64,000 bases of DNA from Gordius sp. MW1 (taxonomy: Eukaryota > Nematomorpha > Gordioida > Gordea > Gordiidae), in contig OZ038532.1 in NCBI GenBank assembly GCA_964036665.1, positions 10,496,537 through 10,560,536 of the forward strand, read 5' to 3'. Within the stretch, counting starts at the first letter, position 1; every line of letters begins with the position of its first letter. The notes below the pieces were generated by a model that ran no database searches, had not been told where the DNA came from, and saw nothing but the letters and a program-made list of their open reading frames with translations. Shown one piece after another: positions 1 to 12,899 of this stretch. Both the position numbers and the translations under genes were made by a program.

Positions 1-1923
1 TTATAATGTACATATACTTTTATTTGCATCCTTTAATCGCGAAATATCGGTTAATCGCGAAAAAAATCATGTTCAAGGCTTTGCAATTAAACGGTTTTGA
101 CCGTATAATTTTATATAGCCTTATTATAGTCTTTTCACTTATATAGTTTCGTAATTATTTAACTATATGTTCATAAATAATATTTTATTTTATTGCGAGT
201 ATTTCCGCCTACACGACCTGGCCAGGTCCACGGTCGGGTCTGGAGAGTCGGTACGGGTTTGCTTAATCGGCATGGACAGGCCGAAATATAACCCAGTGCA
301 TGTGATTTTTAAATATGTGGATTTCAAAAGTTTTTATTTTTTATAAGGGGATCGTAAATAAATTAACAAAATGGGTATATTTAGTTATATAAAATTACCC
401 TTGCATAGAGTTTTATTTAACAATAGTTTATGCAGCTTCGAGTACGACTAGTGACAATTTAACCGCGCGTTACTTTTTGGAAGAAACAAAAGCCTGTTTA
501 AGATTGATATATTTAACATAATTAATATTAAACGTTTTCAAATATTGTTTTAGTATTGAAAAAAATGTATGCAAAAATCGCAGAATATATGAGAATTTTT
601 TGGGGAAGGTGTAGGCTGAGCCTGTGCTTTGCAAAAAGCGGGGCGAACTTGGACTTATAATTTCATTTTAACGGTCCTGGGGCGGGACAATTTTTGGTAT
701 TGGTGGGTAAATTAAGCCTAATAGGCCCATGCAAGTGTTTAGTTCATTCAAACAAAGGCCCTAATTAGCGCAAACAGAAAAATTGGAAGGAGCTCTATGC
801 AATTTGGGTCCCTGAAGGTATTATTATTGCATTTTTCACCAAAAACCCATCGTAGATATTAAATTTATATAATTTTAATTAGTTTTTGTTTAATCGAAAT
901 TTTTGACACATAAACCCCCCCCCCCTAATTAGATAGTCCTGCCTCCGCCACTAATGTTCATAAGCTTAACACATTTTTGTTTAATAGTACAATTTAACAA
1001 AAAATTTTTAAACCCCCCTTTCCCCTTGAGGCAATCCTGGCTACTCCTATGATTACATATAACTTCTTATTAACACTTTGAAATTTGAAAGGCGCACTGA
1101 GATACTGATGACTTATTGAATTGAATAAAGAAAGGATTAAATGCAATTTTTATTCATAATTTAATAAACATTAAAAACAACTATAAATTAATAAAACATT
1201 ATAAAAACCCTATAAAAACACACTTAAATGGTTTTGTAATGGGCTTTTAGCGGGCCTCACTTATTAATAGGCCGGTGTAAGGTTATATAATTCAACAATA
1301 ATAAAATTCAACATAGCAATAAAGCACACGAATTGGCAACAAGCGTAAAAGTAAACAAGATCACGTGATTTTCGCCAGATAGCCATTGGTTAAAAGTATT
1401 CTAACGCCAAATTTAAAGCGTAAAAAAACGCGTGATATTTCTGTGTCAATAAGGCCATTATAAATCTCAACATAGGATTTGGATATTATTCCATTCTCCA
1501 ACATTCCAATCTCCATACGTAATATATATAAATTATCTAAAATCTTTACATAGGTGAATATTTGTATTAATATCAGAATATATACAGAATTTATTCCATT
1601 CTATTAAGTTTATTTATCTTTAATTAAACATCTTACTAAATAGGTCAATTTCCATCTACATTTTGTGTTGTTATGTATAATCATTTATGTAGCTAAATAC
1701 ACAATATAACAACTGGTCTTTATATTTACCCAAACAAAAATTTGTCTTTATATGAATTATACTCCAACAATCTTTTGATATGTGTTATAATTATATACCA
1801 ATAAAAAATAAAATTTGGGTGTGTTTATTTTATTCATTATATGTATGTATATCTTTATAAATCTAGTTTTAGAACATAAATTATATATATTTATATATAA
1901 ATATAGGTAAACAAATCTTCTAT
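1..1923. other. AT-rich DNA without a recognised gene
   Basis: No open frame here shows plausible protein composition. The stretch is A/T-rich, with short GC-richer patches near 225-300 and 900-1030 that look like worn transposon ends (C runs, and a gcggcc-type cluster). Short tata runs occur after 1850. Confidence 0.5.
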
Positions 1924-2392
1924 TTAACATAAAGTCAACAAATTTAGTAATAAAACAAAAGAAATACATAAGTCAACAAATCTAAACATAAAAAATATAT
2001 ATTAGTAAAAAAATCTAGTTTTAGAAATTAAAAATATATATTTGTAAACAAATCTAATTTCAGGGTATTATTTTTATATGTATTTACAAGTCACCAAGCA
2101 TAAAATATAACTATATAAGAATAACATCACAAGATTCATTATTTATATGTAAACAAATCTAGTTAACATAAAGTCAACAAATTTAGTAATAAAACAAAAG
2201 AAATACATAAGTCAACAAACCTAAACATAAAAAATATATACAAGTCAAAACATCTAGTTTTAATTATAAATATATATTTGTAAACAAATCAATTTTAGGG
2301 TATTATATGTATTTACAAGTCACCAAGCATAAAATATAACTATAAGATTAACATCACAAGATTTGCCATTTATAGTTTGTTTACAAATTTCA
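1924..2392. repeat. Tandem duplication, period about 240 bp
   Basis: The block that begins taacataaagtcaacaaatt at 1924 begins again at 2164 and can be followed with small indels to about 2392. Both copies share the runs with aaaacaaaagaaatacataa and tcaccaagcataaaatataa. Nothing in it looks coding. Confidence 0.8.
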
Positions 2393-3234
2393 AAATACCA
2401 GTCAATTTAGACATACGTCAATCAAATTCTGATTGACCTGTTTAACTTTTTTACGAATCAGCAATATAACCTGACACCGGGCTTGAGCTCGCTGGGTGAC
2501 ATTAGGGCCCGTCTTGGCCTGCGCGTTGTTTTTTCAAGGCAGAAACTCGGTCAAGCCCCGTCCGCTGGCTGGGTAGTCTTTATTATAATCTTAGTCAATT
2601 TCTCTTCAAAATTATATAAGTTTAAATACTAAACGAAATTCTGTTTTTGATCCTGTCATTTGTGAGGTAATATACACTGAAGAATTTCTGGAACTTGCTT
2701 CTCTCCGACTAGCCCTAACCCCTGTAACATGTTATTTTGGAAATAGAAATTTAATTATAAGACGCTTTGAAAAAATATTCATTTTTAAGAAAAACTTAAA
2801 TTAGTTTGAAATATGCTATCAAAAAACTGTGTGTAATATAGAAAATTTTGTCAAGGCAACTACCAGCCCCAAAAACCCGCTTTTTTCCTTAAAATTTTAA
2901 TTTTCCAAATAAAATTTTGCTTAATGATACCTTATAACAAAATGCACATATGGCCAAAATTTTATTGTTTTACGATTATTATATATTGCAAAAAATTTAC
3001 TGGATATCAAAATCTCACATTAAAATGCGTTATTAATAAAGAAATTTAAAATTTGGATTGAGTGTAAATATTATATTATAAATCGCTTGGGCGTAACGAG
3101 GGTACCGAAATGTACTCATAAACTGTAATTTTATCAGAAATTGTTATAACAATATATATACTTTTTTGGTCGCTTGATTTATTAGAAGTTATAAACATTA
3201 TTCAAATAGACACAGTATATAAAAATGAATAATA
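2393..3234. other. AT-rich DNA without a recognised gene
   Basis: I see no supported gene. A GC-richer patch at about 2470-2575 (gggcttgagctcgctggg and similar) may be the worn end of a transposable element like those at 24.4 and 27.1 kb. Confidence 0.4.
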
Positions 3235-3410
3235 TACTCGGGCCTTTGGCCCTCGAGGGAAGGGGGAGGGGGAGGAGGGAAAGGGGGAAGGTAAGGGGGA
3301 ACGAAACTCATCTATATCTATACTCCGTCTAGAAGTAGCATATTTGCTATGCAATTTATGGGCGAGAAAGGTGGGAAGGGGCGAGAGTGCCTATAGGGGG
3401 GTATTAAGTG
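3235..3410 (+). repeat. Dispersed G/A-rich repeat with a ggcc hairpin
   Basis: It starts with cgggcctttggccctcgag, runs into G/A-rich sequence, then tagcatatttgctatgcaat and ggcgagaaaggtgggaagg. The same module occurs in reverse orientation at about 45330-45500, 53200-53330 and 55855-56025. That makes it an interspersed family rather than local low complexity. Confidence 0.75.
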
Positions 3411-3504
3411 CAAAATAATATTAGTTAATTATTAATTTATACAAATATTTAAAAAGAAAGTTAAAGGGTATTAACAAGAACAATATATAAAAATAAAAAT
3501 GTTG

Positions 3505-3545
3505 CCCTCTCCGGGATTCGAATCATCAACTGAGCCATTAGACTT
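3505..3545 (-). repeat. tRNA-like B-box fragment (SINE-type)
   Basis: On the minus strand this reads tggctcagttgatgattcgaatcccgg in two pieces: an A-box-like ggctcagttg and a B-box-like attcgaatccc. This is the usual signature of the tRNA-derived head of a SINE. It is too short and unstructured to call as a working tRNA. Confidence 0.45.
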
Positions 3546-3755
3546 CAAAATATGTTTACCCATTACTTATATATAGCTACCACTTGGTACAATTAAATTA
3601 AAAGCAAAAAATATTAGTATAGGTCAAAAAAGACAAAGAGGGCGACCATCAAAAGCTAAAAATGCTTTTATTTTATAATAAAATACTAATGGAATGTAAC
3701 ATTTAATTGCGTTTTATATATTTTATTGTATTTTAATAAGAGATAATTAAAACAT

Positions 3756-4095
3756 CATGGGCGTAGCTAGGTTTTCAATTAGGGGGGGGGGCAGATTCAA
3801 AAAAAAATTTCCTGAGAGCAAAAAAAAGGTCTCGACTATCTAAAATTAGTGAATTGGGCAATTAAAGGGTTTTGGCAGGCAATTTAGTTATAAAACCCTG
3901 ATGGGTTCTAGCAGAAAATTTTGGACAAATATGATTAATGATAAAAGTATTAATATTATGTAGAATGATATCTACTTCCTGGGGCAGTCTGTTGTTTTTA
4001 CGGGAAAAAATTTTCAAGCTAGTTTATTTTTCATACCAATTTATAATTATGAAAAAAATGGGGGGGGGGGCGCAAAAAAATTATAAAATATTTGG
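3756..4095 (+). mobile_element. Incomplete MITE, left end only
   Basis: The left end catgggcgtagctagg followed by a G run matches the termini of the complete MITEs at 34328, 35406 and 40091. The expected right end (ctacgcccatg) is missing. A second G run followed by cgcaaaaaaat lies near 4060-4080. The right border is therefore an estimate. Confidence 0.5.
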
Positions 4096-4194
4096 GGTGC
4101 CGCGTATATGAAAAGGTTAATAACTACTGATTTAAAAGACTTCATCAATAGGCGTTTTTTGATCATCAAATAAATAACTAATTAGTAAGATTTT

Positions 4195-4640
4195 GGAAGG
4201 AGCATTTTGAAATTTTAGCCTATACTTAAAAACAATTTGATGGTCATTTTTTATTGGTCAGTACCAAGAGACGGTCTATAAAAAAACAAAAAAAATTCGT
4301 TTCACAATTTGGCCAATGGTCATTTTTTTCCATTGGTCAGCACCCAGAGACGGTTTATAAATACATAGGAGTCAAAAAAAACGAAAAAAAAATTTTCGTT
4401 TCACACTTTGTCCAATGGTGATTTATTTCCATTGGTCAGCAGCTAGCGGACGGCCAAGAGGCCTGGTCAGTAGCCAGGACACGGCTAAAAAGTCGTATTA
4501 TCAAGGGTATTAACAAGAACAATATATTAATTTAATTTTAAAAAATTCGATTTATTTGGCCAATGGTCATTTTTTTCAATGGTCAGTAGCCAGGGGACGG
4601 TCAAAAATTTATATTATCAATGGTATTAACAAGAACAAAA
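4195..4640 (-). repeat. Minisatellite of about 115 bp, reverse orientation
   Basis: Repeats of a unit holding ccaatggtcattttttt, ccattggtcag and an acgaaaaaaaattttcgttt segment. It is the reverse complement of the arrays at 44.1-45.1, 50.5-51.6 and 53.5-54.5 kb. Three to four degenerate units are visible. Confidence 0.75.
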
Positions 4641-4659
4641 TATTAATTTAATTTAAAAA

Positions 4660-4880
4660 AAAATAAAAAAAAATCGTCCTCTCCTGGGATTGAACACGAG
4701 CCTCCAGGTCACAAAGCTGGCGCCAATAACTTGGTGGACAACGGACGGACAACGGACACCAAAAAACGAGCCCATAAATTGCATAGGAATTAATACTGAT
4801 GATATACAAAAAATTACATACAGGGCTAAAAAAATATAAAAAGCGCTATAACTAAACGGATGGCATTGATCCGTGTATGG
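4660..4880 (-). repeat. SINE-like element with tRNA-like B box
   Basis: Reading the minus strand gives the atgcaatttatgggctc module, a run of tccgttgtccg repeats, ccaccaagttattggcgcc, and then a B-box-like gttcaatccc before an A/T tail. The same order of modules recurs on the plus strand at 50334-50492. Recurrence with conserved order supports a SINE-like family. The 3' tail leads directly into the minisatellite at 4195-4640. Confidence 0.65.
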
Positions 4881-4889
4881 AAATCGTGT

Positions 4890-6656
4890 TGGATTTAACA
4901 ATTTCCATTGTGATCTTTTGCCTGATATAAAAGTACCCTTTCAAATCTAAAGAGACGCTGGAGATCGCTTTTCCAATTTGTTTCAGGAGAGCGAGAGCTT
5001 CAGCCCCTAAATTTCCAATTGTGGTTGCCACTAAGGGAATGAATATTGTGTCCGCGAGGGAAGAATATTTGGCTGTCTTCTATTCTCTGCACTGACTATA
5101 AGGTCGGGAGAGGAGTTGGATGGGGCAAATATGTCGACCGTGGTGAAGTCCCAAGTGAGATTCAGTCCACGGGACCATGGGATGAGTGTGACCCCGTCCG
5201 GTCTTTTCCCATCGGTGGTGCTAAGGCCGACGGGCTCCAAGGTGTTTGGGTAGCCAGCCTTCCTAAGGTACTGGCCGATGATTTTATTGATAGCCGTGTG
5301 GGGTTGCGGCCTTTGCTGTATTTGCAATGGAGGGAATGATGGCCATTGGGTTGGACCTGCTGTTTGCAGAGATCGCATACGAAAGGGAAACTATGTCACA
5401 TCCGAGACGGTGGCCTATTGCTATGCGTAACTCGTCCCCAGACATATGGAGTCCCAAATTCCTGCTTGGGATAGCTTCGAGCCATTCGTAACCGCTCTTG
5501 GAAGATGCCCAATTGAAAAGGAGTTTTCCCTGAGATAGTTCGTTCGAAGAAAGAAAAACTACGGAACGTACTATTAGGGGAAGATCCCATTCCTTTTGGG
5601 TCACATTAAGTGGTCGTTCGGCTGACTCGAGCTTGTCCGCGTCCCACCTGTGTAGAGCCTCCTGGAGGTGCGGGTCTGGGAGGGATGTCATGGCAGAGAT
5701 AAGGGGATCGGTACTCATGCGCGAAGATATAAAACCCGCTAAAGCTATCTGTTGCGGAGATCGAATCCCAATTCCCCCACTCTTTGAAGGGAGGGATGCT
5801 TGGAGCCATCGGACTGGAGTAAACTTTATATTTAAGCAGTTTTCAAAAAGAGTCTGAATGTTTCGTTCGATTAAATTTAATTGCTCTGGGCAGCCAAAGA
5901 TAGGTGAAGCACGCAAGGCGTGATTTATTTTCGGGATTAGCAGAAAATTTTTAGCCAAAAAAATTGCATGATGTGGGGTTTGTTTCTGCAAGGTGGGTTT
6001 GACAGCCTCTATGAAAGTTAAAAATTTGTCCAGAAAGCGTTGGGAAGATATGGGCCCACCCAGCGGTGCGCCTAGGTGGCTGAACTGGTCGAGAGTAAGG
6101 ACGGGAAAGGGGAGTGTTGAGGGATCTATTGAAGGATCATTGCTGTATACTTAACATTTTAAGTGGTTGAGTTCGAGGCCAATTGAATCTGAAAAGGATT
6201 CAATAATCGGCGGTATTTTACGTATTTCACTCGCGAGGCCCACCAAAAATCTGTCGTCCGTACCATAGGTTGCAAGAAAAACTTCCTGTGGTAGAGAGTT
6301 TCTGGATGATCCCCTGTATAGCTAGGCAATATAGAGCTGGGCCTAGGGGATCGCCTTGCTGTATCCCACTAGAGGAGTGTATTATCTTGTCCCCAAACAG
6401 TAGAAAGGATGGGGCTCCATAGCTATTGAAAGCGTATGAGTAAAATTGGGGATAAGCTTTTTGAAAGGGTGCGAGACACGCCGCCCTATTGACGCTGTTA
6501 AAGGCGTTTTTAAAGTCTAGTTTTACTAAATTGGAAATTGAGCAATGCCTACCATTCTTTAAAAAATTTAATCGCGCTTGGTTCGAAAGTTCTTGAGCAG
6601 GGGGCGACAATGGGGGTGAAAATGTTGACTGGGAGGAGGGCCTGGTTTTGTACAAA
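4890..6656 (-). pseudogene. Non-LTR retrotransposon, RT to C-terminal part, decayed
   Basis: This is the 3' half of a LINE polyprotein, broken by frameshifts and stops. In order on the minus strand: RT block A as LVKLDFKNAFNSVN (about 6530-6490); block B as GIQQGDPLGPALYCLA (about 6370-6320); and the catalytic region, read as NLWY in one frame and DDRFLVGLASEIRK in the next, so a one-base shift sits inside the YxDD motif (about 6270). A TAA interrupts the thumb region near 6150. Then come a long open stretch (5991-5284), a CCHC-like cluster (CDLCKQQ, then HHSLHC, about 5370-5300) and KRPDGVTLIPW with WDFTTVD (about 5210-5120). RT, then CCHC, then an RPD...D motif is the layout of restriction-like-endonuclease LINEs. 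That clade assignment is inference. The 5' end is lost at 6656, at the start of AT-rich DNA. Confidence 0.88.
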
Positions 6657-8040
6657 TGTTTGTAGTAATTACAAATTATAACTTTATATAATAATTTAAA
6701 TAAAAAAGTTCCTAATCATTATCATTATTCCCCCATTTGTATATTAATGAGCTTTTGGTTAATAATCAATTATTGTTATATTTATATAAAATTTTATTGG
6801 ACTAGTTCACAAATGGGGAACGGGTCAAAGTAGTACAGAAATAGCCTCGAACTTCGTCGCAAATCATCAAATTTCACCAGAACTTATCAGAATATGCATC
6901 TGTTTTTTGATATGGATAAAATATTTTAATAAAAGGCATTCAGATATGAATTTAATTGTTTTAATATTTATGAAAATAATAATATTCATATATAATTGTA
7001 AGTTCATAAAAATTTACATCTATAATTATGAATAAATTTTAAGCAATACTAACATTATTTCTATGAAATTACATTTTCATTATATTGTTGTTTTTAAATA
7101 TTCTAATAAAAGGCATTAAGTTATGAAGTTTATTGTTTATTAAGTATGCATATATAGTATTTATTTTTAATAGTAAAAGTATTATCATGTGTTAACATTG
7201 AGATATATGTCTAAAAGAGGGTCATTCATATTTTTGACTCATCCACCAAACATAGATGTTGTATTTTTATATTTTCTATTAAAAAAGGTAATGCCATAAG
7301 GCTTCTCAAGATTATATAAATGACTTTTGACTTTATAGTCAATGGCTAACCAAATTAACTTAGCTTTTTTGTATAAGAATTGACAGTAGTGAAAATAACA
7401 ACCTAATAATAGTTTATATATTTTTTGTCATCTATATTTACCTTTTATTTTAATTTGCGGGAATATACATTTTAATCCAGCTATTGCCCTTAGCTCAAAA
7501 TCTATTTGAACGATTTAGGTTTAAACAAAATACCCTAAATATCACAAATACAGACAAGCTAATTAAAAAATTAATTATTCATTTGCAAGGTTACTAGTGG
7601 AAGGCAAGGATGTTGGTATACACAAATGTGTTCTTTAAATATTGTAAGCTTTTCATTTGTAAATGACTTCTTTTCCATTACATTTAGTTTTTCTACATCT
7701 ATAATAGGTTTGTATGTTTCTTCCTACATTTGCTTTAATATATGAATATGAACGAAAGTTTAGAACCACTTCCTGTAGAATTTTTAAATTTTATAAATAT
7801 GCTTTAAAATCTTTATAATGTTTACCTATTCGATCGTGCATATGAGCCATTACAATGGATTTATTTTATGTTATTTAACGATTAGTTTCGTATTTCATCT
7901 CTAACCACTATTTATGCCACTGTTGTGCTACTTTGACCCTATTCCAAATAAAGATTTGAAAAATTGCTTTTCATTGGCACACTCCATTTTAGTTTAATTT
8001 GTCCGATCTTAATCCGAGGCCGCCCCCGAGCTTTTAGCTC
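6657..8040. other. AT-rich DNA without a recognised gene
   Basis: I found no coding frame. The sequence is uniformly A/T-rich, with a GC-richer patch at 8010-8040 that abuts the inverted arm. Confidence 0.45.
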
Positions 8041-8272
8041 TACAAGAGCCTGATATCTAGAGTTGTTAAATTTCTATGCTCGAGCTCGCACATTGATTTG
8101 TTTAATATGCTAGTTTAGCACAAAGAGTGTTCGCTGTTCGATGCAATGTGGCATGTAAAAATGCTCGAGAAGTTAGTCGAAGCAGCTAAGTCTGTTAAAG
8201 CATTGAGCATAGCTCGAGCAGAGATTTAATTGCTATTTGCTATAATTTAGTAACTTACAATATTTGCTCATA
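8041..8272 (+). repeat. Left arm of a large inverted repeat
   Basis: Landmarks in order: gatatctagagttgttaaat, gctagtttagcacaaagagt, cgctgttcgatgcaat, catgtaaaaatgctcgaga, gttagtcgaagcagc, and aacttacaatatttgctcat. All of these recur in reverse complement and reverse order at 14946-15225. The arms are diverged, roughly three quarters alike by eye. Confidence 0.85.
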
Positions 8273-8281
8273 TTGTATATC

Positions 8282-9172
8282 ATAAATAAATTAAGAACTT
8301 TGCCCCCCCCCCGATATTTTGTCCCGTTGGTTCCCACCCCCTTTTACTCTCTTTTTCACCAGGGGGGAGGGGAATGATTTGCCCCCCCCTTCTTTTTTAC
8401 CCTCTTTCTCACCAGGGGGAAGGGGGTTATTTGCCCCCCCCCCTTCTTTTTACCCTCTCTCTCACCCCGGGGGGGGGGGGGGTGATTAGCCCCCCCCCCT
8501 TCTTTTTTTTACCTTCTTTCTCACCAGGAGGTAGGGGGTGATGTGCCCCCCCCCCTTTTCTTCTTTTTTACCCTCTTTCACCCCGGGGGGCGGGGGGGGG
8601 GTGATTTGCCACCCCCTTATTTTGTACTCTCTATCTCACCAGGGAGGAGGGAAATGATTTGCCCCCTCCCCTTTTTCACCCCCCCCCCCCCTTATTTTTT
8701 TACCCTTCTTTCTCATCTGGGGAGGCCCCCTTAGTTTTTACCCTCTTTATCCAAGGGGGGGGGGTGATTTTTTGCCCCCCCCCTAGGGGGGCTTCTATCC
8801 CCCCTCGTAAGAAAGAGAGGGGGGCCCCTCCGCCCCTGGTAAGAAAGAGAGTTAAAAATAAGGGGGGGGGGGGTAAAAAAAGGGTGGGGGGAGCAAATCA
8901 CCCCCTCCCTCCTGGTAAGAAAGAGAGCAAAAAATAGGGAAGGTCAGATCACCCCTCCCCCCTCCCCGGTAAGAACGAGGGTAAAAAAATTGGGGTGGGG
9001 AGGGGGGCAAATCAGCCCCCTCCTCCTGCTAAGAAAGAGAGTAAAAAATAAGGGGGGGGGGCAAATCATCCCCCCTTTCCCCTGGTGTGTAAAAGAGTAA
9101 AATTAAGGGGGGGGGGGGAACCAACGGGACAAAAAAAGGGAAGGGGGCAAAGTTCTTAATTTATTTACAATA
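8282..9172. repeat. Fold-back palindrome built of C/G-rich minisatellite
   Basis: The left border aaataaattaagaactttg is mirrored by caaagttcttaatttattt on the right, and tgtcccgttggttccc is mirrored by ggaaccaacgggaca. The left arm is a minisatellite of about 60 bp with C run, tttttaccctctttctcacc and agggggaggggg. The right arm is its reverse complement. The centre lies near 8727. The runs of 8-14 G or C suggest strong secondary structure and possible assembly error. Confidence 0.85.
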
Positions 9173-12100
9173 TATAATGCTAGCTGACCCGGCAAACGTT
9201 GTTTTGCTAAAAATACAATTTTCTTTAATATAATAAAATTCGAGAAAACTTCAGCCTTGTATGTATGACGTCAATATTGTATATGATGCTATAAATGAAA
9301 CTGGCCGGGAAATGTCCGATTTTTCTAAAACTAAAAGGAATTTTAGGAATCTGAAAAAGCTATTTTACCCCTGGCCGCCCTGATCATCTATGGCTAAATT
9401 TTCGCGCGAATGGGGCTGATAGTTTCAGAGTTTAGCGTTTGTTTATAACGTAATGTCCGATTTTTTAAAACTAAAAGCAATTTTAGGATTCTGAAAAAGC
9501 TATTTTACCCCTGGCCGCCCTGGGCATCTACGGCTAAATTTTCACGCGAATCGGGCCGGTAGTTTCAGAATTTAGCCCTTACATACATAACATTATTATT
9601 ATACTTTTAAATATCTAATTCAGCCTTGTATGTATGACGTCATTATTGTATATGATGCTATAAATGAAACTGGCCGGGAAATGTCCGATATTTTTAAAAC
9701 TAAAAGGAATTTTAGGAATCTGAAAAAGCTATTTTACCCCTGGCCGCCCTGATCATCTATGGCTAAATTTTCGCGCGAATGGGGCTGATAGTTTCAGAGT
9801 TTAGCCTTTTTTTAAAACGTAATGTCCGATATTTTTAAAACTAAAAGGAATTTTCGGATTCTGAAAAGCTATTTTACCCCTGACCGCCCTGGGCATCTAA
9901 GGCTAAATTTTCGCGCGAATCAGGCCGGTAGTTTTAGAATTTAGCCCTCACATACATAACATTATTATTATACTTTTAAATATCTAATTCAGCCTTGTAT
10001 GTATGACGTCATTATTGTATATGATGCTATAAATGAAACTGGCCGGGAAATGTCCGATATTTTAAGCACTAAAAGGAGTTTTAGGATTCTGAATAAGCTA
10101 TTTTACCCCTGGTCGCCCTGGGCATCTATGGCTAAATTTTCGCGCGAATGGGGCTGGTAGTTTCAGAGTTTAGCCCTTTTTTATAACGTAATGTCCGATA
10201 TTTCTAAAACTAAAAGCAATTTTAGGATTCTGAAAAAGCTATTTTACCCCTGGCCGCCCTGGGCATCTACGGCTAAATTTTCGCGCGAATCGGGCTGGTA
10301 GTTTCAGAATTTAGCCCTTACATACATAACATTATTATTATACTTTTAAATATCTAATTCAGCCTTGTATGTATGACGTCATTATTGTATATGATGCTAT
10401 AAATGAAACTGGCCGGGAAATGTCCGATATTTTAAACACTAAAAGGAATTTTAGGAATCTGAAAAAGCTATTTTACCCCTGGCCGCCCTGATCATCTATG
10501 GCTAAATTTTCGCGCGAATGGGGCTGATAGTTTCAGAGTTTAGCCTTTTTTTAAAACGTAATGTCCGATATTTTTAAAACTAAAAGGAATTTTCGGATTC
10601 TGAAAAGCTATTTTACCCCTGGCCGCCCTGGGCATCTAAGGCTTCGCGCGAATCAGGCCGGTAGTTTTAGAATTTAGCCCTCACATACATAACATTATTA
10701 TTATACTTTTAAATATCTAATTCAGCCTTGTATGTATGACGTCATTATTGTATATGATGCTATAAATGAAACTGGCCGGGAAATGTCCGATATTTTAAGC
10801 ACTAAAAGGAGTTTTAGGATTATGAATAAGCTATTTTACCCCTGGTCGCCCTGGGCATTTATGGCTAAATTTTCGCGCGAATGGGGCTGATAGTTTCAGA
10901 GTTTAGCCTTTTTTTAAAACGTAATGTCCGATATTTTTAAAACTAAAAGGAATTTTCGGATTCTGAAAAGCTATTTTACCCCTGGCCGCCCTGGGCATCT
11001 AAGGCTAAATTTTCGCGCGAATCAGGCCGGTAGTTTTAGAATTTAGCCCTCACATACATAACATTATTATTATACTTTTAAATATCTAATTCAGCCTTGT
11101 ATGTATGACGTCATTATTGTATATGATGCTATAAATGAAACTGGCCGGGAAATGTCCGATATTTTAAGCACTAAAAGGAGTTTTAGGATTCTGAATAAGC
11201 TATTTTACCCCTGGTCGCCCTGGGCATCTATGGCTAAATTTTCGCGCGAATGGGGCTGGTAGTTTCAGAGTTTAGCCCTTTTTTATAACGTAATGTCCGA
11301 TATTTTTAAAACTAAAAGCAATTTTAGGATTCTGAAAAAGCTATTTTACCCCAGGCCGCCCTGGGCATCTACGGCTAAATTTTCGCGCGAATCGGGCCGG
11401 TAGTTTCAGAATTTAGCCCTTACATACATAACATTATTATTATACTTTTAAATATCTAATTCAGCCTTGTATGTATGACGTCATTATTGTATATGATGCT
11501 ATAAATGAAACTGGCCGGGAAATGTTCGATATTTTAAACACTAAAAGTTTTAGGAATCTGAAAAAGCTATTTTACCCCTGGCCGCCCTGATCATCTATGG
11601 CTAAATTTTCGCGCGAATGGGGCTGATAGTTTCAGAGTTTAGCCTTTATTTAAAACGTAATGTCCGATATTTTTAAAACTAAAAGGAATTTTCGGATTCT
11701 GAAAAGCTATTTTACCCCTGGCCGCCCTGGGCATCTAAGGCTTCGCGCGAATCAGGCCGGTAGTTTTAGAATTTAGCCCTCACATACATAACATTATTAT
11801 TATACTTTTAAATATCTAATTCAGCCTTGTATGTATGACGTCATTATTGTATATGATGCTATGAATGAAACTGGCCGGGAAATGTCCGATATTTTAAGCC
11901 CTAAAAGGAGTTTTAGGATTCTGAATAAGCTATTTTACCCCTGGTCGCCCTGGGCATCTATGGCTAAATTTTCGCGCGAATGGGGCTGATAGTTTCAGAG
12001 TTTAGCCTTTTTTTAAAACGTAATGTCCGATATTTTTAAAACTAAAAGGAATTTTCGGATTCTGAAAAGCTATTTTACCCCTGGCCGCCCTGGGCATCTA

Positions 12101-12500
12101 AGGCTAAATTTTCGCGCGAATCAGGCCGGTAGTTTTAGAATTTAGCCCTCACATACATAACATTATTATTATACTTTTAAATATCTAATTCAGCCTTGTA
12201 TGCTTAGACTATATAGACTGCTCGTGCCATATGTTGCATATGGGTAATTGGAATCGGGGTCAAAATAGCAGAATTATGAAAAAATAGCAGAAAAAGTCGG
12301 GGGGATGGAAAATGCGAAGCGCATAGACATTTTAGAATTATACGACAAAACAGCATATATTTAATTGTTATTTTCATGTCTTATTTTAAAGAATTTGTCT
12401 CATTTTTGAGCAAGAAGAGAATAAGTATACAAAATATAGATTTTAATGCATATTTGGTTAGAATTTAAAAAATCTTCAAGAAGTGGGCAGGTACTGACCC

Positions 12501-12899
12501 TTGGTCAATATTCTTACATCAAAGCTAATATGGGTAAAAATCATCAGACCTATTAGAGATGTAGGAAGCTTAATGGCTTTGCCATTTTTAAAGGAGCAGG
12601 ATGTAAAATCACAATTTTTGTCTTTAGATCATGAATCAAAGCAAATTAATAATCCCGTATTAGAAAAGTATATGAAATATATAAATGAGACATGGGTTGG
12701 TGAAGCAGCACGATTTAAGTATGAAATGTGGGGAAGATATGAAGAGACAAATCTTCCAAGAACTAATAATCACATAGAAGGATTCCACAATAAGCTAAAG
12801 AAACTTGTAAAGGCTTCCCATCCCAATATTTATCAATTTATTGATTATCTCAAAAAGATACAGAAAGAAACTAACTCAAATATCTATAAAATAAACTAA
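12501..12899 (+). pseudogene. MULE transposase, C-terminal fragment
   Basis: This open frame of 132 codons ends in the segment LPRTNNHIEGFHNKLKKLV followed by HPNIYQFIDYLKKIQKE. That is the conserved C-terminal part of MULE transposases, in which a TNN-x-EG-(F/W)H motif follows the catalytic core. The DDE core and N-terminal zinc finger expected upstream are absent: only about 300 bp separate the frame from the left terminal repeat. The first methionine is therefore not a true start. Codon 1 lies just after a stretch (12480-12500) that could be the remnant of the deleted part. It is probably not functional, but the surviving frame is intact, which suggests a recent deletion. Confidence 0.85.

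Noticed and set aside
5046-5339. Plus-strand frame of 97 codons
   Set aside because: It is the antisense shadow of the LINE C-terminal region, which shows clear motifs on the minus strand.
8543-8937. Two overlapping open frames rich in proline and glycine
   Set aside because: They are translations of C- and G-rich minisatellite inside the palindrome; the absence of stops is due to base composition.
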